A stretch of DNA of 64,000 nt from Methylosarcina fibrata AML-C10 (GTDB lineage: Bacteria; Pseudomonadota; Gammaproteobacteria; Methylococcales; Methylomonadaceae): contig NZ_KB889965.1 in NCBI RefSeq assembly GCF_000372865.1, positions 3,617,786-3,681,785 on the forward strand, read 5' to 3'. Within the stretch, counting starts at the first letter, position 1. Each line of letters starts with the position of its first letter. Below are positions 1 through 7,051 of the stretch, piece after piece. The notes under the pieces are model-generated. The model was not told the origin of the DNA, ran no database searches, and saw nothing but the letters and a program-made list of their open reading frames with translations. A program made the position numbers and the translations under genes.

Positions 1-1
1 C

Positions 2-982
2 GAGCGGGAACCCTATCTACTCGCTTCCGATGCTACGGTTCAAGGCATCATCAAGGGCTTCCTGACCGGCTGGCCGAGCCAGGGCATCTTCACCGCCGAG
101 GGCGCCACGATGTTATGCGGCTGGGGCATGGCCGCCGAGCAGAGAGCCAACACATCGGCGAATCTGAACAAGCTATGGGATGGGGAAGCGGTGTCGGTTC
201 AGCGCGGCATGAGCGGGCGAATTCAGCTTTATAACCGCCGTTTTTGCGCTCACTGGATGATCCAACCGGATGTCGCACAAGAAGCGTTAACTGACCCGGC
301 TTTATCCAGTATCGGACTCTGGCCGAGGTTCATGGTGAGCTGGCCGGAGCCCTTGCCGCCAAGGAGATACCGCCGTTACGAATTCTGGAATGACCCCTAC
401 GTTAAAGCGTTCTGGGACCGGTGCAAGGCCATGCTTCGAGCACAAGTCATTACCGACGACGGCGAATGTGGCGAGTTCCGCACGATCCGCCTGAGCGATG
501 AGGCGCGACAGCTCTTAGTCGAAACGTTCGAGCGGATGGAACAGGCCCGTGACCCGGCAAACCCACTGCATTGCATCAAGCCATTTGCGGTCCGACTGTG
601 TGAGCTGGCTTGCCGGAATGCCGGCGTCCTGGCCGCCTATGCGGATGAGAACATCATCAGCGCCGAACGGATGAAAAACGGAATCGCGCTGGCCGGGTAT
701 TCGCTCGACACCTGGCGCGGCATCTTCGGGCAGCGGGAGGATTTGACTCATGATCGATGGGCGCGGGAACTCTATGCCTGGCTGCTAAAGCGGCCGAATC
801 GACGCGCCAGCGAGACCGACATTCTGAAAACGGCGACGCCCAAGCACTTACGGAACAAGCACAAGCGAGATACCGCCTTATCGATCTTGCGTGAGTGCAG
901 CCTGATTCAGAAAGCCGTCGATGTGGTGAACGGAGAAGTCCGAATTGCTTCCGCCGAATGGGAGGTAATGCCCAATGCTTGA
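2..982 (+). CDS. DUF3987-type primase/helicase-like protein of a mobile element, N-terminus outside the window
   Basis: The frame is already open at base 2, so this is the C-terminal ~326 residues of a longer protein; the ATG at 110 is internal. The readable part (GFLTGWPSQGIFTAEG, then MSGRIQLYNRRFCAHWMIQP and a GLWPRFMVSWPE segment) has the character of DUF3987 proteins, which are usually encoded next to small DNA-binding genes on integrated plasmids, phage satellites and ICEs and are thought to act in element replication. The stop overlaps the next gene by 8 bases, so the cluster 2-1651 reads as one operon. The Walker motifs expected upstream cannot be seen. Family assignment is from recognition only. 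Confidence 0.7.
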   Translation, partial: EREPYLLASDATVQGIIKGFLTGWPSQGIFTAEGATMLCGWGMAAEQRANTSANLNKLWDGEAVSVQRGMSGRIQLYNRRFCAHWMIQPDVAQEALTDPALSSIGLWPRFMVSWPEPLPPRRYRRYEFWNDPYVKAFWDRCKAMLRAQVITDDGECGEFRTIRLSDEARQLLVETFERMEQARDPANPLHCIKPFAVRLCELACRNAGVLAAYADENIISAERMKNGIALAGYSLDTWRGIFGQREDLTHDRWARELYAWLLKRPNRRASETDILKTATPKHLRNKHKRDTALSILRECSLIQKAVDVVNGEVRIASAEWEVMPNA

Positions 983-1400
983 CGGCATCCTTGATGACAT
1001 TCTGGGCGATTCGCCCAAACGGGGCGAAATTCGCCCCGATTCGCCCTTTTTTCGCCCGGCTCAAACCCGCGTCAATACTGGGCTTTCGCCCGATTCGCCT
1101 AATTCGCCTAATTCGCCTACCACCCATGACAAAACCGCCATCCTGGCCTGGCTTCATTTCATTGGCGAAACCGATCAAGCCATGATTGACGACGTGCTCG
1201 ACTATTGCGCCGGCAACCCGGATGCCCTGGCCTATTACCTGGAGCGGGCCGAAGAAGTACCATTGCCGGACGACCGACATCATTGTCGTGAATGCCGGAA
1301 CCTGAACAGCCGGGGCTACTGCATCCGGCAGCGGTTCCGGCCGGTGGACGACCTACCGCGGCGCTGTGAAGACTTCAATGATTCAAGGATTCAACAATGA
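975..1400 (+). CDS. Small Cys-rich accessory protein of the mobile element
   Basis: 141 residues, overlapping the DUF3987 gene by 8 bases and the next gene by 4 (ATGA), which implies translational coupling. The N-terminal third is low complexity with repeated DSP(N) units, encoded by TTCGCC repeats. The middle is an acidic helical stretch (residues ~55-90). The C-terminus has a Cys cluster (HHCRECRNLNSRGYC, later RRCEDF) that could bind zinc. Similar tails are common in small proteins of integrated elements. No specific function is recognised. Confidence 0.6.
   Translation: MLDGILDDILGDSPKRGEIRPDSPFFRPAQTRVNTGLSPDSPNSPNSPTTHDKTAILAWLHFIGETDQAMIDDVLDYCAGNPDALAYYLERAEEVPLPDDRHHCRECRNLNSRGYCIRQRFRPVDDLPRRCEDFNDSRIQQ
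1010..1117 (+). repeat. Iteron-like cluster of TTCGCC repeats
   Basis: Eight direct copies of TTCGCC and one inverted copy lie within about 108 bases. They include a perfect inverted repeat GGGGCGAA/TTCGCCCC at 1021-1037 and three tandem 9-base units of ATTCGCCTA type near 1093-1119. They fall inside the 5' part of the small Cys-rich gene, directly after the DUF3987 gene. Clustered short direct repeats beside a replication-type gene resemble initiator-binding iterons, but they could equally be a low-complexity coding repeat. Confidence 0.55.
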
Positions 1401-1651
1401 CGCATTTTGAAAAGCATACACTCCCACAATATGACGTTCGCCTTTCCCGCGGGCCGAACCATCTGCAAGTCCTGAAAATCTGCTATGTATGCCGGAAAGG
1501 ATTCTGCAAACGCAAAGGCCGGGCGAAAGCCTTGGAAGTCGCCAACGCGCCGGGGCGATGGGTTTGCATCCAATGTGCGAAGAAACACCCCGGGCAAATT
1601 ATAAACCCTGAGTTTATAATACCCACCGTAAAGCCGCTTAGGAGGGCGTAA
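1397..1651 (+). CDS. Small zinc-ribbon protein of the mobile element
   Basis: 84 residues starting in an ATGA overlap with the preceding gene. Two CxxC knuckles (CYVC at residues 29-32 and CIQC near 57-60) about 25 residues apart suggest a single zinc ribbon; the surrounding sequence is basic (GFCKRKGRAKALE), which would suit nucleic-acid binding. It belongs to the same operon as the DUF3987 gene. Specific role unknown. Confidence 0.55.
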   Translation: MTHFEKHTLPQYDVRLSRGPNHLQVLKICYVCRKGFCKRKGRAKALEVANAPGRWVCIQCAKKHPGQIINPEFIIPTVKPLRRA

Positions 1652-1653
1652 AA

Positions 1654-1833
1654 ATGGCGAATCAATATCCCGTAGAGATTGACGGTGTAACCGGCGAAGT
1701 CGAGCCTATACCCCATCAGAAAGGCCAGCGTTACCGATGCAAGCTGGGAGATATTGATCGTGGCATTGTGAACGCTGGAACTCAGTACAAGCAAGGGCTG
1801 GCGGCTCATCGTGAGCAACAGGACAGACTTTAG
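1654..1833 (+). CDS. Short hypothetical protein, 59 residues, with excellent ribosome binding site
   Basis: ATG at 1654 is preceded by GGAGG at 1641-1645, an ideal Shine-Dalgarno distance, and lies 2 bases after the previous stop, so it continues the operon. The product begins MANQYPVEIDGVTGEVEPIP and ends in LAAHREQQDRL. Its last ~28 residues (from LGDID) are repeated in diverged form about 195 bases downstream in the same frame. No family recognised. The gene is below common length cut-offs and is easily missed. Confidence 0.5.
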   Translation: MANQYPVEIDGVTGEVEPIPHQKGQRYRCKLGDIDRGIVNAGTQYKQGLAAHREQQDRL

Positions 1834-1842
1834 GAGATATAA

Positions 1843-2016
1843 AAGCGTTACAAACCGTGCTCTGACGGTTATTTGTTGAGACAGGAATTGTCACAACTGA
1901 TCTTAGATAAGACAAGGATTGAGTCAGAAATTGTCACACTGGGAGATATTGAGTGTGACATCGTGAGCGCTGGAGTTCAATACAAGCAAGAGCTGGCGGC
2001 TCAGCGCCAAACGTAG
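1843..2016 (+). pseudogene. Diverged second copy of the preceding small ORF, no ATG or GTG start
   Basis: The same reading frame as the 59-residue gene resumes after two in-frame stops (TAG 1831, TAA 1840) and stays open to TAG at 2014. It reads LGDIECDIVSAGVQYKQELA where the first copy reads LGDIDRGIVNAGTQYKQGLA. Both also share an RY(K/R) start region. There is no ATG or GTG before the homologous part, only TTG codons (two adjacent, near 1870). It is best read as a decayed tandem duplicate; readthrough of the two stops is a less likely alternative. Confidence 0.45.
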
Positions 2017-2064
2017 CAAAGCCCATGTATACGGCAACATTACAGCAACATTCGAGAAAATAGA

Positions 2065-2376
2065 GTGAGTACGCAGGAACAACGCAAACGCCTTAAAGCC
2101 TATTACAAAAGAAGCTCTGCCGCATTCGAGGAATGGCGGGAACGAGGTTATCAATATCCCCCGCCGAAGAGTGAGCCATTGCCGCCCGATTTAGTCGGCT
2201 TGCAATGTGGCGCAAAAACCAGAGCCGGGACACCTTGCAAACTCAAAGCCATTTACGCCAATGGCCGGTGCAAATGGCATGGCGGCGAAAGTACGGGCCC
2301 CAAGACCCCGGAAGGTAAACGGCGCTCAGCAATGAATGGATTCTGTCCCAAGAAAAAGCGAAGCCATACAGACTGA
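2065..2376 (+). CDS. HGGxSTG-motif protein of the mobile element
   Basis: 103 residues with a GTG start. The centre carries CGAKTRAGTPC followed by CKWHGGESTGPKTPEGKRR, a Cys/His pattern matching the small 'HGGxSTG' proteins often found on integrated phages and ICEs. Four Cys/His positions (C, C, C, H) suggest a zinc-binding fold; the basic C-terminus (KKKRSHTD) suggests nucleic-acid contact. It is the last gene before a terminator and the tRNA-Lys boundary. The biochemical role of this family is not known to me. Confidence 0.6.
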   Translation: MSTQEQRKRLKAYYKRSSAAFEEWRERGYQYPPPKSEPLPPDLVGLQCGAKTRAGTPCKLKAIYANGRCKWHGGESTGPKTPEGKRRSAMNGFCPKKKRSHTD

Positions 2377-2407
2377 TAAAATACGAATTTCAAATGAAAA
2401 AATCAAG

Positions 2408-2429
2408 GCCGGGGCAACCCGGCTTTTTT
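2408..2429 (+). terminator. Rho-independent terminator after the element operon
   Basis: Six-base GC stem GCCGGG/CCCGGC with a GCAA loop followed by six T residues, 31 bases after the stop of the HGGxSTG gene. Confidence 0.85.
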
Positions 2430-2776
2430 GTGCCTGGCGGTTTTATCGGCATTGCAGTGATGTGTTACTTTCAGGAAACAATACCCATATCAAGAATCAT
2501 GCCGTCCTGTAATGCACGAATGGCGCGGATTTCAGAGAGTTGGCATGGAATCATGCTAGGGAATTGATTGTGTTCCGAATAGGAAACAATCGACCGGGCC
2601 ACTGCACGAGGGAATGCCGGAAACGGTAGGTTTTTCGGGAGCGGGATCGATGGCGGCAATTTGGGCGGGGAAATCCAAATTTTTTAAAAATGCGTAGCAC
2701 CGGCGTAGCACCGGAAACCGTGAAAGAAAAAGAGATTAACAGCGGTCGTGTAAGTCTTTGAAAATAAGAGGAAATT
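2430..2776. other. Non-coding end of the integrated element
   Basis: About 350 bases between the terminator and the tRNA 3' end, without a convincing gene. A minus-strand frame at 2471-2659 exists but has no family features or good start. The stretch holds an 11-base tandem repeat at 2692-2713, which suits an attachment region. Confidence 0.5.
2692..2713 (+). repeat. Tandem 11-base repeat (possible integrase arm sites)
   Basis: GCGTAGCACCG occurs twice in immediate succession (2692-2702, 2703-2713), about 64 bases from the tRNA-Lys 3' end. Short direct repeats at this distance inside an element end are typical of arm-type integrase or excisionase binding sites. Function is inferred. Confidence 0.5.
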
Positions 2777-2852
2777 TGGTGGGGGGTCAGGGACTCGAAC
2801 CCTGGACCTATGGATTAAGAGTCCACTGCTCTACCAACTGAGCTAACCCCCC
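2777..2852 (-). tRNA. tRNA-Lys (anticodon CTT)
   Basis: The complement folds into a full cloverleaf: acceptor GGGGGGT/ACCCCCC, D-arm GCTC...GAGC, anticodon stem GTGGA/TCCAT around loop CTCTTAA (anticodon CTT), T-arm CAGGG-TTCGAGT-CCCTG, discriminator A and an encoded CCA at 2777-2779. The 3' end faces the mobile-element genes at 1-2400, the usual orientation when an element has integrated into the 3' end of a tRNA gene. Confidence 0.95.
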
Positions 2853-3362
2853 CGTTATGAAAATCGATTAAGAGCTCGATTAAAATAATAAGATCAAATT
2901 TTATAGGATTTTAAAGGTAAAGCCAACCCTAATGGCATAAAATGAACGAAAGCAGAAAAAACACTTGCCGATCTTGGGCAGAACCAGGAGCTGTGTATAA
3001 AGATATCGAATAAAAAATCCGAACTCGGTCCGATCCTATCAAAAGTAAGTTTAAATGCGAATTAAGAGCATGGCGCCCGTACATAGGGAGCCTTAAACTG
3101 TTGAGAAAGATGCGGCTCCCCTCATGAGCAGATTCCCTATGCATTGACAGGATCATCTCGACATTAGCAAATACTATCAACAAAACCTCTGGACGCATTG
3201 CCAACGGACGAACGCTTACGCCGATCTGAGTTTTAGCGACGAAGAAGCCAATACAGGGAACGGCAACCGAGCGCCGTGAGCGGCCAGTTTGCAGTCCGAA
3301 CCAGGGTCAGCGAAATAGACTCCGTCAGCCTTTGAGCGAATTTTTATGTGACGCGGCAAGAG
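2853..3362. other. Intergenic stretch between tRNA-Lys and the FtsH-like gene
   Basis: About 510 bases, AT-rich next to the tRNA (its promoter must lie here) and more balanced further right. A 91-residue minus-strand frame at 2929-3204 shows no recognisable motif. I see no RNA gene or intact mobile element; it may contain remnants of lost genes. Confidence 0.4.
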
Positions 3363-5465
3363 TCAAGCCCTGTTGACCTCAGCCTCAATCCGAAATTCCT
3401 GACCAATACAACAGGCCGCCTCGAAGTTGCGGATCTCGAGCAGCGCTTCACTCAGGCTCATTTCATCGGCTTCAAGGAGCTTCTCTACCAGATGCTCGGT
3501 CAGCGGCTTCAGTCGGGCCAGCACGGCCTTGGTTTCGCCGTACAGACGTTCGCTCTGCGCTTCCATGATGCTCCGCGTTTCCTCGTCCACTTCAGGGCTT
3601 TCGCGGGACAGCGCACCGAAGTTAAGGCGGGTCTTGCGGTACATGCCCATCTCGCCGACGGCGTGGTGCAGCAGTTTCGTCACGCGGGTGATGTCGTTGT
3701 GCGCGCCGTTGGTCGTGCCTTCCTCGCCAAAGAACAGTTCCTCGTTGGCCATTCCGCCCAGCAGCACGCGCACGTCGTGTTCGATGTCGCCCTTGGTCTT
3801 GAGCAGGTTGATTCCCTGCTTGTGAAAGACAAAGCCCAAGGCGTTGGTGCGCGGGTTGGCCTTGAGCGAAATCTTGATGGTCTTCATGTCGTCCAAGATC
3901 TGCTCCCAGTTGTCGTGGGTCAGTTGGCGTTCGTGCGTGAGATCCACCAGGAAGTGGCCCCATTCGTGCACGGCGATGATGCGGCGGTCGCGCTCGCGTT
4001 CCTTCGTGGCGTTGGTGTTGACGTTGCCCACCAGCACGCGCTCGGCGGCCTGCATCAGGGTATCGGCGCCGATCATCCCGCCCGTCTGCACGGCCGTGAT
4101 GCCCGCCTGGTTGACGATGGTTTCCAGGTCGGCCGGGCTGCGGCCTTCGGTCACCTCCACCAGATGGCGCAGGTCCAGGCCGGGCAGCACTTTGTCGGCT
4201 CGCTGGCTCAGATAGTGACCGAAGATAGCCAGCCGCTCTGTCCGGTTGGGCATGCGGAAATCCACCTTCATTTGGAAGCGGCGCAGCATGGCCTCGTCCA
4301 TCTCCATGGTTTCGCTGTTGAAGTTGCTGGCCACGATCCAGATGATCTCGGCTTCGTTCTGGCTGCGCACCCCATCCAGCACGGACAGCAACGTGTTGGC
4401 GGTGTCGTCGTCAAATTTGCGGCGGCCGCCGCGCTTCATGAACAGATCCTGTGCCTCGTCCAGGAAGACGATGCAGCGCTTGCGCCGCTTGGCCATGGCC
4501 ACGATGCGGCTGAGCGTGTTCGAACCGCCGGCTACGAAGCCCGTTTCCAGGTTGGCGGCGGAATGGAACAGGATGGGCAGCCGCAGTTCCTTGGCCAGGT
4601 AGCTGGCCAGTTTGGTCTTGCCGGTACCCGCCGGGCCGCTGAACATCACGTTGAAGGGCTTGAATATGCCGTACTCGGCGTATTCCGTGCGGCGCTCATA
4701 GTGATCCTTGATCTGCGCCACCTCGGCCTTGACGTCGTCCATGCCCACCAGGTCGTCGATGGAGCCGTGCACTTGTGACGGCTCGATGAACGTGAGCGAC
4801 TTGTGCTGGCTCTTGAACTGGAAGTACAGGAAGCCCAGCACGCCGAGCGTCAGCGCGCCCGATATCACGCCGCTGACGCCGGCCTTCCAGTTGTCTTTCT
4901 CGATCTGCGGGCGGGCACTGGCAAAGCGCTGGTCCAGAAGTTCGAACAATTCAAGGCTGCCGGGACTGAGCTCTCCGCGCGGGATGAAGGCAAGCTTGCT
5001 GCCCCACGACGCAGTGACGGCCTTGTCGGCGAAGATCTTGGCCTCCATGTCGCTTGGGTAATACGCATGCAGTTTGCCCTGCGATTCGACCAGGATGATG
5101 CGCTCCGATACATCCCACAGCAACGGTTCGAAGACCACGGTGATGCGCTCGACCGGGTTCGTTTCCAGGAAGCTCAATACCGAACCGGTACCGAACACCA
5201 CAGGCTGCTTGCCGTCGATTGCCCCTGCCTCCCCGCGTGCCGACATGGTCTTGATCTGCTCCGCCATGGCGGCCTGCTTCTGCATGAGCATGAACGAATA
5301 GATGCTGGTGGCCGGGATCAGTAGGGCAACGGCCAATACCGTCAGCTTGACGGCCATTGATTGAATCACAAACCAGTCCTGTAGACGGCCGGCAGCCTTC
5401 TTGACGGCGAGCTTAAAACGCCTTGTGGCCGGAGCCGCATCGCTGGGTTTCAACAAATTAGACAT
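3363..5465 (-). CDS. Divergent FtsH-like membrane AAA+ metalloprotease
   Basis: 700 residues, a little longer than typical FtsH (~610-650). Layout: membrane segment at ~38-58, an external domain, a second membrane segment at ~193-215, AAA+ module with Walker A GPAGTGKT (277-284) and Walker B CIVFLDEA (331-338), then an M41-type peptidase with HEWGH (500-504) and a likely third zinc ligand D591 in AHNDITR. FtsH proteins degrade membrane and short-lived cytosolic proteins. The canonical second region of homology (RPGRFD) is replaced by AMLRRFQMKVDF, and HEWGH replaces HEAGH, so this is a paralogue and not the housekeeping enzyme. It stands alone between a tRNA-anchored element and a cassette array, suggesting accessory status. 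Confidence 0.85.
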   Translation of the reverse strand: MSNLLKPSDAAPATRRFKLAVKKAAGRLQDWFVIQSMAVKLTVLAVALLIPATSIYSFMLMQKQAAMAEQIKTMSARGEAGAIDGKQPVVFGTGSVLSFLETNPVERITVVFEPLLWDVSERIILVESQGKLHAYYPSDMEAKIFADKAVTASWGSKLAFIPRGELSPGSLELFELLDQRFASARPQIEKDNWKAGVSGVISGALTLGVLGFLYFQFKSQHKSLTFIEPSQVHGSIDDLVGMDDVKAEVAQIKDHYERRTEYAEYGIFKPFNVMFSGPAGTGKTKLASYLAKELRLPILFHSAANLETGFVAGGSNTLSRIVAMAKRRKRCIVFLDEAQDLFMKRGGRRKFDDDTANTLLSVLDGVRSQNEAEIIWIVASNFNSETMEMDEAMLRRFQMKVDFRMPNRTERLAIFGHYLSQRADKVLPGLDLRHLVEVTEGRSPADLETIVNQAGITAVQTGGMIGADTLMQAAERVLVGNVNTNATKERERDRRIIAVHEWGHFLVDLTHERQLTHDNWEQILDDMKTIKISLKANPRTNALGFVFHKQGINLLKTKGDIEHDVRVLLGGMANEELFFGEEGTTNGAHNDITRVTKLLHHAVGEMGMYRKTRLNFGALSRESPEVDEETRSIMEAQSERLYGETKAVLARLKPLTEHLVEKLLEADEMSLSEALLEIRNFEAACCIGQEFRIEAEVNRA

Positions 5466-5857
5466 GAAAGTTTCTCAACGCGATCGCTGATCATGTTCCG
5501 GAGGGAGCATGATCATACTGAACAAAAACCCAATTAGACCTTGATTTAAGTTCGAGGTTCCGTTTGCTTGATGTGAGCCCGGAAAAGCCGGACCCTAAAA
5601 AGAAGAAGAAACGTTGGCGGGCGGTAAACAGGATTGCTTCACGATCAGTGCAAACAGGGAGCGTGGCATCACGGGAAATCTTCGTACTGCTCCTATTGCG
5701 GATCTTCTTAAATTCTCTTTCGGGAAGTTTTTGAGGCGGCAATTATTCTGACAGAGGGGACTCTTGAGTGCTTCCCATGCTGCGTCTGCTGAGGGAGGCC
5801 AGCAGGTGTTACAACCAAAAGTATTAGATGTTGTGTTCATGGTCATTTTCTCTTGTC
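5466..5857. other. Possible decayed last cassette, no convincing gene
   Basis: This stretch lies just beyond the attC that closes the GNAT cassette, where a further minus-strand cassette would begin. An 83-residue frame (5595-5846) starts 12 bases after the attC end (MTMNTTSNTFGCNTC). A second frame (5491-5742) reads STKISRDATLPVCTDREAIL, which looks more protein-like, so the cassette gene may be frameshifted. I cannot assign a family. Confidence 0.3.
5488..5515. promoter_or_regulatory. Inverted repeat upstream of the FtsH-like gene
   Basis: Perfect 8-base arms TGATCATG/CATGATCA separated by 12 bases, 23 bases upstream of the ATG at 5465. It could be an operator or an mRNA hairpin in the leader. 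No T-run follows, so it is not an obvious terminator. Confidence 0.4.
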
Positions 5858-5915
5858 ACTCAACACAAAGGTAAGGGGCGCGTAGCGAAGCGTCCCATTG
5901 AACGACGTGTTAGAT
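5858..5915 (-). repeat. attC recombination site closing the GNAT cassette
   Basis: Read on the minus strand it begins with ATCTAAC (R'' form RYYYAAC) and ends with GTTGAGT (R' form GTTRRRY), 58 bases, with an imperfect internal stem (GGGACGC...GCGCCCC). The GNAT stop codon TAA lies inside the R'' sequence, which is the classic arrangement of integron gene cassettes. Confidence 0.75.
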
Positions 5916-6413
5916 GACATGTTCCTTTGCCATTGGAATCTCGATTTCATATCCACTTTCCGAGATAGTTGAGCCACATGGCCTAAAGCCCTGCCGCGCA
6001 TAGAAATCACGGGCGGTGATTGTGCTTAACGTCGTGAGTCTTTGAATTCCCCATTCAAGGGCTTGCATCTCCAACGCCTCCAAAATGCTTCGCCCAACGC
6101 CCCGACCCAAGTATTCGGGAATGACGTAACAGAGAAGAACCTCGCCAGCTCGGCTTAGGCTCCCAACCCCAGCCACTATGTCTGAATTGCAAGCACGAGC
6201 AATTATGAAATATGCCGCAGGATTTTCAATCCAAATAGCTACGTTCTCCGGAGTCTTATTCTTCAGCCAATTCTCGACGAAGCCCTCAATATGAGAGTAA
6301 TCGGAACCACAAACTTCCGCTATTGATCGTCTCAAAGCTACGCATACAGCTGGCGCATCTGCCAATTTTGCCCTTACCACTTCGATCATTACTGTGCTCT
6401 GCATAAGTGACAT
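5910..6413 (-). CDS. GNAT-family N-acetyltransferase (integron cassette gene)
   Basis: 167 residues. The acetyl-CoA-binding motif A is visible as VIPEYLGRGVGRSILEALE, followed by a C-terminal FYARQGFRPCG typical of the GNAT fold, so it should transfer an acetyl group from acetyl-CoA to an amine; the substrate is unknown. Both ends fit a gene cassette: the ATG overlaps a GTTAGAT R' site at 6412-6418 and the TAA sits in the R'' of the following attC. It has no promoter of its own that I can see and probably depends on readthrough from upstream cassettes. Confidence 0.8.
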   Translation of the reverse strand: MSLMQSTVMIEVVRAKLADAPAVCVALRRSIAEVCGSDYSHIEGFVENWLKNKTPENVAIWIENPAAYFIIARACNSDIVAGVGSLSRAGEVLLCYVIPEYLGRGVGRSILEALEMQALEWGIQRLTTLSTITARDFYARQGFRPCGSTISESGYEIEIPMAKEHVI

Positions 6414-6471
6414 CTAACGATTAGCTCAGCAGCGTAGCATTAGCGGAGTCTTCTGGAGCGCTTTGTTGGGC
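6412..6471 (-). repeat. attC site between the DUF2442 and GNAT cassettes
   Basis: On the minus strand it runs from GCCCAAC (R'') to GTTAGAT (R'), 60 bases. GCTCCAG near the left arm pairs with CTGAGC near the right arm with one unpaired base, the extrahelical base expected in a folded attC. It overlaps the last ~17 codons of the DUF2442 gene and the start codon of the GNAT gene. Confidence 0.8.
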
Positions 6472-6699
6472 ATTTTGAATATCCCAGATAATGGTATCTG
6501 AACTGAAATCTTGTTCATGTGGCCATGCAATGCCATGACGTATAGGACGCACCAGGCGAAAATATGATTCATTAGCAAGCTCTTTAAATGCACTCCCTCC
6601 TAAGTAAGGCTTGACATCAAAGATGCCGGAAATACCGCTAGTTGTCTGAATCTCAATTCGATAATTATCGAGGGGAATAGCTTTTACAATCTTGTCCAC
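6421..6699 (-). CDS. DUF2442 protein, partner of the adjacent DUF4160 protein
   Basis: 92 residues. The core IFDVKPYLGGSAFKELANESYF and ISWD-like end (TIIWDI) match the small DUF2442 fold. DUF2442 and DUF4160 genes commonly occur side by side in a toxin-antitoxin-like arrangement, and here only 9 bases separate them. The last ~17 residues (from NAQQSAPEDS) are translated attC sequence, so the native protein may have been shorter or tolerates the extension. A second, frameshifted DUF2442 copy lies at 36.4-36.7 kb. Confidence 0.75.
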   Translation of the reverse strand: MDKIVKAIPLDNYRIEIQTTSGISGIFDVKPYLGGSAFKELANESYFRLVRPIRHGIAWPHEQDFSSDTIIWDIQNAQQSAPEDSANATLLS

Positions 6700-6708
6700 G
6701 GAAAACTC

Positions 6709-6978
6709 CTATCGCAATGGGTCTATTTTGAAGACGGGTTCGCCAGCAACGGCCAGCTTCCAATCTGCCATTAAATCTTCTCGGTGTATTTCTATCCAAG
6801 CTTGTACCAATTTCATTTTTGCTGACGGCAAGCTGCCTCCGAGAACAGAACCATCCTCAATGGCTATGGTAGCTTCGTATTCCCCATGCTCAGCATGAAT
6901 ATGGGGAACGCTATGTTTCTTATTGTCATAGAAATACATCAAGATTAGGATTCCGTAGAACATCGAAATTGTAGGCAT
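6709..6978 (-). CDS. DUF4160 protein (toxin-antitoxin-like cassette gene)
   Basis: 89 residues starting at MPTISMFYGI, the usual start of this family; the longer frame to 7065 would include attC sequence. The signature DNKKHSVPHIHAEHGEYEA (phenylalanine/tyrosine-rich lead, then H-x-P-H-I-H) and KMKLVQAWIEIHREDLMADW are characteristic. It is transcribed just before the DUF2442 gene in the same cassette. The pair is usually predicted as a toxin-antitoxin module; this is a family-context inference and not demonstrated. Confidence 0.8.
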   Translation of the reverse strand: MPTISMFYGILILMYFYDNKKHSVPHIHAEHGEYEATIAIEDGSVLGGSLPSAKMKLVQAWIEIHREDLMADWKLAVAGEPVFKIDPLR

Positions 6979-6999
6979 ACTAAACTCTTTCATTTGTTT

Positions 7000-7051
7000 G
7001 TCCAACGTTAAGTTGAGGGGCGGGCGGCTTTTTGCGCGTCCCTCTCTAGTG
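7000..7051 (-). repeat. Partly degenerate attC ahead of the DUF4160-DUF2442 cassette
   Basis: Minus strand: a good R' site GTTGGAC (7000-7006) and a strong arm pair GAGGGACGCGC/GCCCGCCCCTC are present. The R''/L'' side expected near the stop of the upstream gene is not recognisable (no RYYYAAC). It may be a mutated site or a fusion point. Confidence 0.5.

Noticed and set aside
1010-1117. Repeat cluster as a CRISPR array
   Set aside because: Units are 6-9 bases, unevenly spaced and inside a coding frame; there are no 28-37-base repeats with unique spacers. No CRISPR array is seen anywhere in the window.
2929-3204. 91-codon minus-strand frame between tRNA-Lys and the FtsH-like gene
   Set aside because: No ribosome site, no motif and no convincing protein character; treated as intergenic.
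3348-4778. Long plus-strand reading frame of 476 codons
   Set aside because: It lies opposite the FtsH-like gene and has the His/Gln/Val-rich composition expected of an antisense frame in GC-rich DNA; no domain is recognisable.
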